Shown here piece after piece: positions 6,721-9,440 of a stretch of 9,440 nt of DNA. Location of the stretch: positions 1 through 9,440 of the forward strand of contig JAPHUU010000441.1 of NCBI GenBank assembly GCA_026193555.1, in the 5' to 3' direction. A program made the translations under genes and the position numbers. The notes under the pieces were generated by a model. It did not search any database, was not told the DNA's origin, and was given only the letters and a program-made list of their open reading frames with translations. The stretch is from Rhodanobacter sp. (GTDB lineage Bacteria > Pseudomonadota > Gammaproteobacteria > Xanthomonadales > Rhodanobacteraceae). Every line of letters starts with the position of its first letter. The first letter of the stretch is position 1.

Positions 6721-8199
6721 ATGTCATCTCGCGGTTTGAACGTCCTCATCAACGGCAGGCGGTTGCGTACCTGCCTGTTCGGTGCCCTTGTGGCCTGCGT
6801 GGCCGGGTGCGCCGCACCACTTCCGAAGCTGGCGCCACCGTTGCCTGCGCAGTGGCAGCATGCGATCGCCTCGGATCCGGCCAAGTCCACCGACCTGCAC
6901 GGCTGGTGGCATGCTTTCGGCGACGCCGAGCTCGATGGGCTGGTCGACCGCGCGCTGGCCAGCAATCTCGATGTGGCGCAGGCGGTCGAACGGCTGCGCG
7001 CCACGCGTGTGCTGCAAAGCCATGCCCATGGACGCTTCCTGCCCCGGTTGAGCGCGCGTACCGACGACGCAATCGACCCGGATGCCACCGCCTCGTATTT
7101 TGTCGCCGGTTTTGACGCCAGCTGGGAGCTGGGATTGTTCGGCCGTACCGAGGGAGTCCGGCGTGCATCGCAAGGCGCGCTGGATGCCAGCACCGCCGAC
7201 CTGCGCAGCGCACGGGTGTCACTGGTCGCCGAAGTCGTTCGCAACTGGATCGATCTGCGCACCGCGCAGCAGCAGGAGCATCTGCTGCAGCGGATTTCCC
7301 AAGCCCATCAGCGCCAGTGGCAATGGCTGCAGGCACGCCAGCGTCTGCAACTGGCGGCACCCGGCGCAGTCGATCAGGCACAAGCGACATTCGCGCAGTC
7401 CGAGGCCGCATTGGCAGCCCCCCGGCAAGCCATCAACGCCAGTGCGCAAAGGCTGGCAGTGCTGCTTGGCCAGAACCACCCCGATCCGGATTGGCTGCAG
7501 GCGGGCGCGCAACCCGAGCTGGGAGCATGGCAACTCGATGGCACTCCGGCCGAGCTGCTGCGCACGCGTCCGGAGATCGCACGGGCCGAAGCGGATGTGC
7601 TGCAGGCTTCCGGCGCACTGGCGCTGGCGCATGCTGACATGTACCCCAGCATCGGCCTGGGGGCATCCATGGTCTGGTCTACCCAGATCGTCAACAACCG
7701 CCCCCGATCCGACTCTCCCAACGGCATAGCATCGCTGGGGCCCCTGCTCAATATTCCGCTGTTCGACTGGGGCATGCGGCTGGCAGCCGAGCACGCCAAG
7801 GGACACGAGCTGCAGGCCAGTCTGCTGGCCTATCGGCAAGCGGTGCTGCAAGGCGTGGCCGAAGTGGAGACTGCGCTCGGCAGCCTGCAGCAACAGGAGC
7901 AGCGCGAACATCACAGCCTGTTGGCCTCGCAAGCCCTTGGCCGCGCCGACCAGGCAGTGAAAACGCGGGTGGGATTGCAGCTGGACAGTCCGCTTGATCG
8001 CGCCGAGAGTGAAATTGCGGCCGATCAGGCCGATATCGAACTGGCTGGCGCCCGCGCCGATCACAGCCTGGCTTACGTGGCATTGTTCAAGGCCCTGGGA
8101 GGCGCACCGCTGCCGCCGAAAGAAGCACCAAAAGATGCAACGGCCACTTCGCCAGCCCCACCGGGGTCGGCATCGCCGGGCAACGAGGTACACCACTGA
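6721..8199 (+). CDS. Outer-membrane efflux lipoprotein, NodT/OprM (TolC-like) family
   Basis: Outer-membrane channel subunit of a tripartite exporter, 492 residues. The N-terminus is a lipoprotein signal: basic segment NGRRLR, hydrophobic core LFGALVACV, lipobox VAGC with the lipidated C30. After a Pro-rich linker come two OEP repeats. The first opens with WWHAFGDAELDGLVDRALASN, typical of the NodT family; the second has AELLRTRPEIARAEADVLQ and ADMYPSIGLGASM. Long Ala/Gln-rich helices in between fit the periplasmic tunnel. The last 25 or so residues are a Pro/Ser/Ala tail ending His-His with no family match. Its TGA overlaps the permease ATG by one base (TGATG), so it belongs to the ABC unit. 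NodT-type channels more often accompany RND or MFS (EmrAB) pumps; here it sits with an ABC permease. Confidence 0.93.
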   Translation: MSSRGLNVLINGRRLRTCLFGALVACVAGCAAPLPKLAPPLPAQWQHAIASDPAKSTDLHGWWHAFGDAELDGLVDRALASNLDVAQAVERLRATRVLQSHAHGRFLPRLSARTDDAIDPDATASYFVAGFDASWELGLFGRTEGVRRASQGALDASTADLRSARVSLVAEVVRNWIDLRTAQQQEHLLQRISQAHQRQWQWLQARQRLQLAAPGAVDQAQATFAQSEAALAAPRQAINASAQRLAVLLGQNHPDPDWLQAGAQPELGAWQLDGTPAELLRTRPEIARAEADVLQASGALALAHADMYPSIGLGASMVWSTQIVNNRPRSDSPNGIASLGPLLNIPLFDWGMRLAAEHAKGHELQASLLAYRQAVLQGVAEVETALGSLQQQEQREHHSLLASQALGRADQAVKTRVGLQLDSPLDRAESEIAADQADIELAGARADHSLAYVALFKALGGAPLPPKEAPKDATATSPAPPGSASPGNEVHH

Positions 8200-9329
8200 T
8201 GGTGGCCCTGGCGCGCAAGACGTTGATCTACGAATGGCGACGGTTTCTGCCAGCGATGCTGGCGGTCGGTTTTGCCGGGCTGCTGCAACTGCTGCAGATC
8301 GCCCTGGTACTGGGTATCTTCGGCAGCACCAGTGTCTACATTACCGGCTCGTCAGCCGATGTGTGGGTCGGCTACCCCGGCACCCAGAGCGTGGGCCAGG
8401 GGCGTTCGATCGACGCCGATGTTGAATCGCGGGTGCTGATGGACCCCGCCGTGCAGCGGGTCGAGCCCTACATCTGGGTCGACGGCGACTGGCGTGGGCC
8501 GAGCGAGACCGGTGGTGTCTCGGTGTTTGTGTCCGGCATCGATCCGAGCCCGGACGGCCTGATGTTTTCCAAGGCCCTGCCGCCTTCCCTGCGAGCCCTT
8601 CTGGCAGCGCCGGATGCGGTCGTCGTCGATCGTTCCGACCTGGATCAGCTGGGTGTCGACATTGGCCAGACCGCGACCATCAACGGCCATCGGGTCACCG
8701 TGGTCGGCATCAGCAGCGGCCTGCGCGCGCTGGGCGGCGTCAATGTGCTGTGCTCGCTCGATACCGCAAGGCAACTGGACAGCGACCCCGCCGACAGCGG
8801 GCCGACCTATCTCGTGGCCAAGCTGAGCGACCCGAGCAAGGCGGATGCGGTTGCCGCGCGGCTGCGCGGCAACACCGCCTTCGGCCCCTACACCACATGG
8901 AGCGCGAAGCATTTCGCCAGCATCTCGGTGCGCTACTGGATGTTCGATACCGGCGCCGGTGCGGGCGTGCTGTTCCTGGCCGGCATCGTGTTCCTGGTCG
9001 GCGCCGTGATCACCAGCCAGACGCTGATCGCTGCAGTCAACGGTTCGGTACGCGAATACGCCACGCTCAACGCCCTCGGCGTGGGTGTGCCGGCGCTGCG
9101 TCGGGTGGTGCTGGAGCAGGCGTTCTGGGTCGGTGCGCTGGGCCTGCTGGGCGCTGGCGTGCTCGGCGTCGTGCTGATGCTGCTGGCGCGCAGCCAGGAC
9201 GTACCGGTGGTGTTGACGGTACCCGCCGCGCTGGCCTGCATCGTGCTGGTCATGGGCCTGGCCGCGGTTTCCGGCCTGGCGGCGATGCGCAGCCTGCGCC
9301 GCGCCGATCCCGCCACGTTGCTGAGGTAG
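8199..9329 (+). CDS. ABC transporter permease, FtsX fold (DevC/MacB-like)
   Basis: Inner-membrane subunit of an ABC exporter, 376 residues. The topology is that of the MacB/LolC/DevC group: TM1 (about 17-42), a large periplasmic domain (about 45-245), then three TM segments (about 252-280, 306-331, 340-364). The segment VREYATLNALGVG (284-296) before TM3 is the conserved coupling-helix region of FtsX-family permeases, and the C-terminus SLRRADPATLLR is the usual ending. The length (about 385 in DevC), absence of a fused ATPase, and the N-terminal look favour DevC over MacB. Such permeases do not carry substrate through the membrane channel; they drive periplasmic expulsion via an adaptor and outer-membrane channel. 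Start ATG is inside the one-base overlap with the upstream stop. The ATPase gene follows 5 bases after the stop. Substrate unknown. Confidence 0.92.
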   Translation: MVALARKTLIYEWRRFLPAMLAVGFAGLLQLLQIALVLGIFGSTSVYITGSSADVWVGYPGTQSVGQGRSIDADVESRVLMDPAVQRVEPYIWVDGDWRGPSETGGVSVFVSGIDPSPDGLMFSKALPPSLRALLAAPDAVVVDRSDLDQLGVDIGQTATINGHRVTVVGISSGLRALGGVNVLCSLDTARQLDSDPADSGPTYLVAKLSDPSKADAVAARLRGNTAFGPYTTWSAKHFASISVRYWMFDTGAGAGVLFLAGIVFLVGAVITSQTLIAAVNGSVREYATLNALGVGVPALRRVVLEQAFWVGALGLLGAGVLGVVLMLLARSQDVPVVLTVPAALACIVLVMGLAAVSGLAAMRSLRRADPATLLR

Positions 9330-9334
9330 TGGCC

Positions 9335-9440
9335 ATGAATCGTCCCGCGACCGCTCCAGCCATCATCGCCCAGCCGGCCCTGCGCGCCGAAGGTATCAGC
9401 AAGGCGTTTGTCTCCGGCAAGCTTTACACCCAAGTGCTGG
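9335..9440 (+). CDS. ABC transporter ATP-binding protein, N-terminal 35 residues (cut by window end)
   Basis: The frame opens at ATG 9335, 5 bases after the permease stop, with a GAGG (9323-9326) at a spacing of 8. The visible residues include ALRAEGISKAFVSGKLYTQVL, the usual first beta strands of a LolD/MacB/DevA-type ATPase (pattern L-x-A-x-x-I-x-K-x-F then a short loop and x-V-L). The Walker A, signature and Walker B motifs lie beyond the edge. Position next to a permease that lacks its own ATPase supports the call strongly; it should energise the FtsX-type permease from the cytoplasmic face. Confidence 0.85.
   Translation, partial: MNRPATAPAIIAQPALRAEGISKAFVSGKLYTQVL

Noticed and set aside
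7219..8196. Long minus-strand frame opposite the outer-membrane factor
   Set aside because: Gln/Leu/Cys-rich shadow of the Ala/Gln-rich OEP helices; no start signal or domain.

Overview
The window looks like chromosomal DNA from a high-GC gammaproteobacterium, most likely Xanthomonadales (Rhodanobacter/Dyella-like or Xanthomonas-like). This rests on the strong G/C preference at third codon positions, the dapD - ArsC-like - dapE gene order, and the protein sequences. No taxonomic search was possible, so the assignment is inference. Both edges cut through genes: the left edge inside a penicillin-acylase-family gene and the right edge inside an ABC ATPase gene.

Left part (1-1532): the C-terminal part of a penicillin acylase family Ntn-hydrolase on the + strand, then a short convergent intergenic stretch with a small hairpin. 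Middle part (1533-3982, minus strand): a lysine/diaminopimelate block transcribed dapD -> ArsC/YffB-like reductase -> dapE. The first two genes overlap by an ATGA, and about 120 bases separate the second and third. DapD and DapE carry out two steps of the succinylase branch that makes meso-diaminopimelate and lysine.

A 455-base divergent intergenic region (3983-4437) is more AT-rich than its surroundings. It holds a 22-base interrupted palindrome overlapping a possible -10 element upstream of the next gene.

Right part (4438-9440, + strand): an OmpR-type response regulator and a TctE-like sensor kinase overlapping by ATGA. After a 184-base gap comes a NodT-type outer-membrane efflux lipoprotein, then a DevC/MacB-like (FtsX fold) ABC permease overlapping it by one base, then the start of an ABC ATPase. 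This reads as a regulated tripartite ABC export system (outer-membrane channel, inner-membrane permease, ATPase) beside a dedicated two-component system. The expected periplasmic adaptor (HlyD/MacA/DevB type) is not in the window and may lie just past the right edge. The substrate and signal cannot be told from the sequence. I found no RNA genes, insertion sequences, CRISPR arrays or phage genes.
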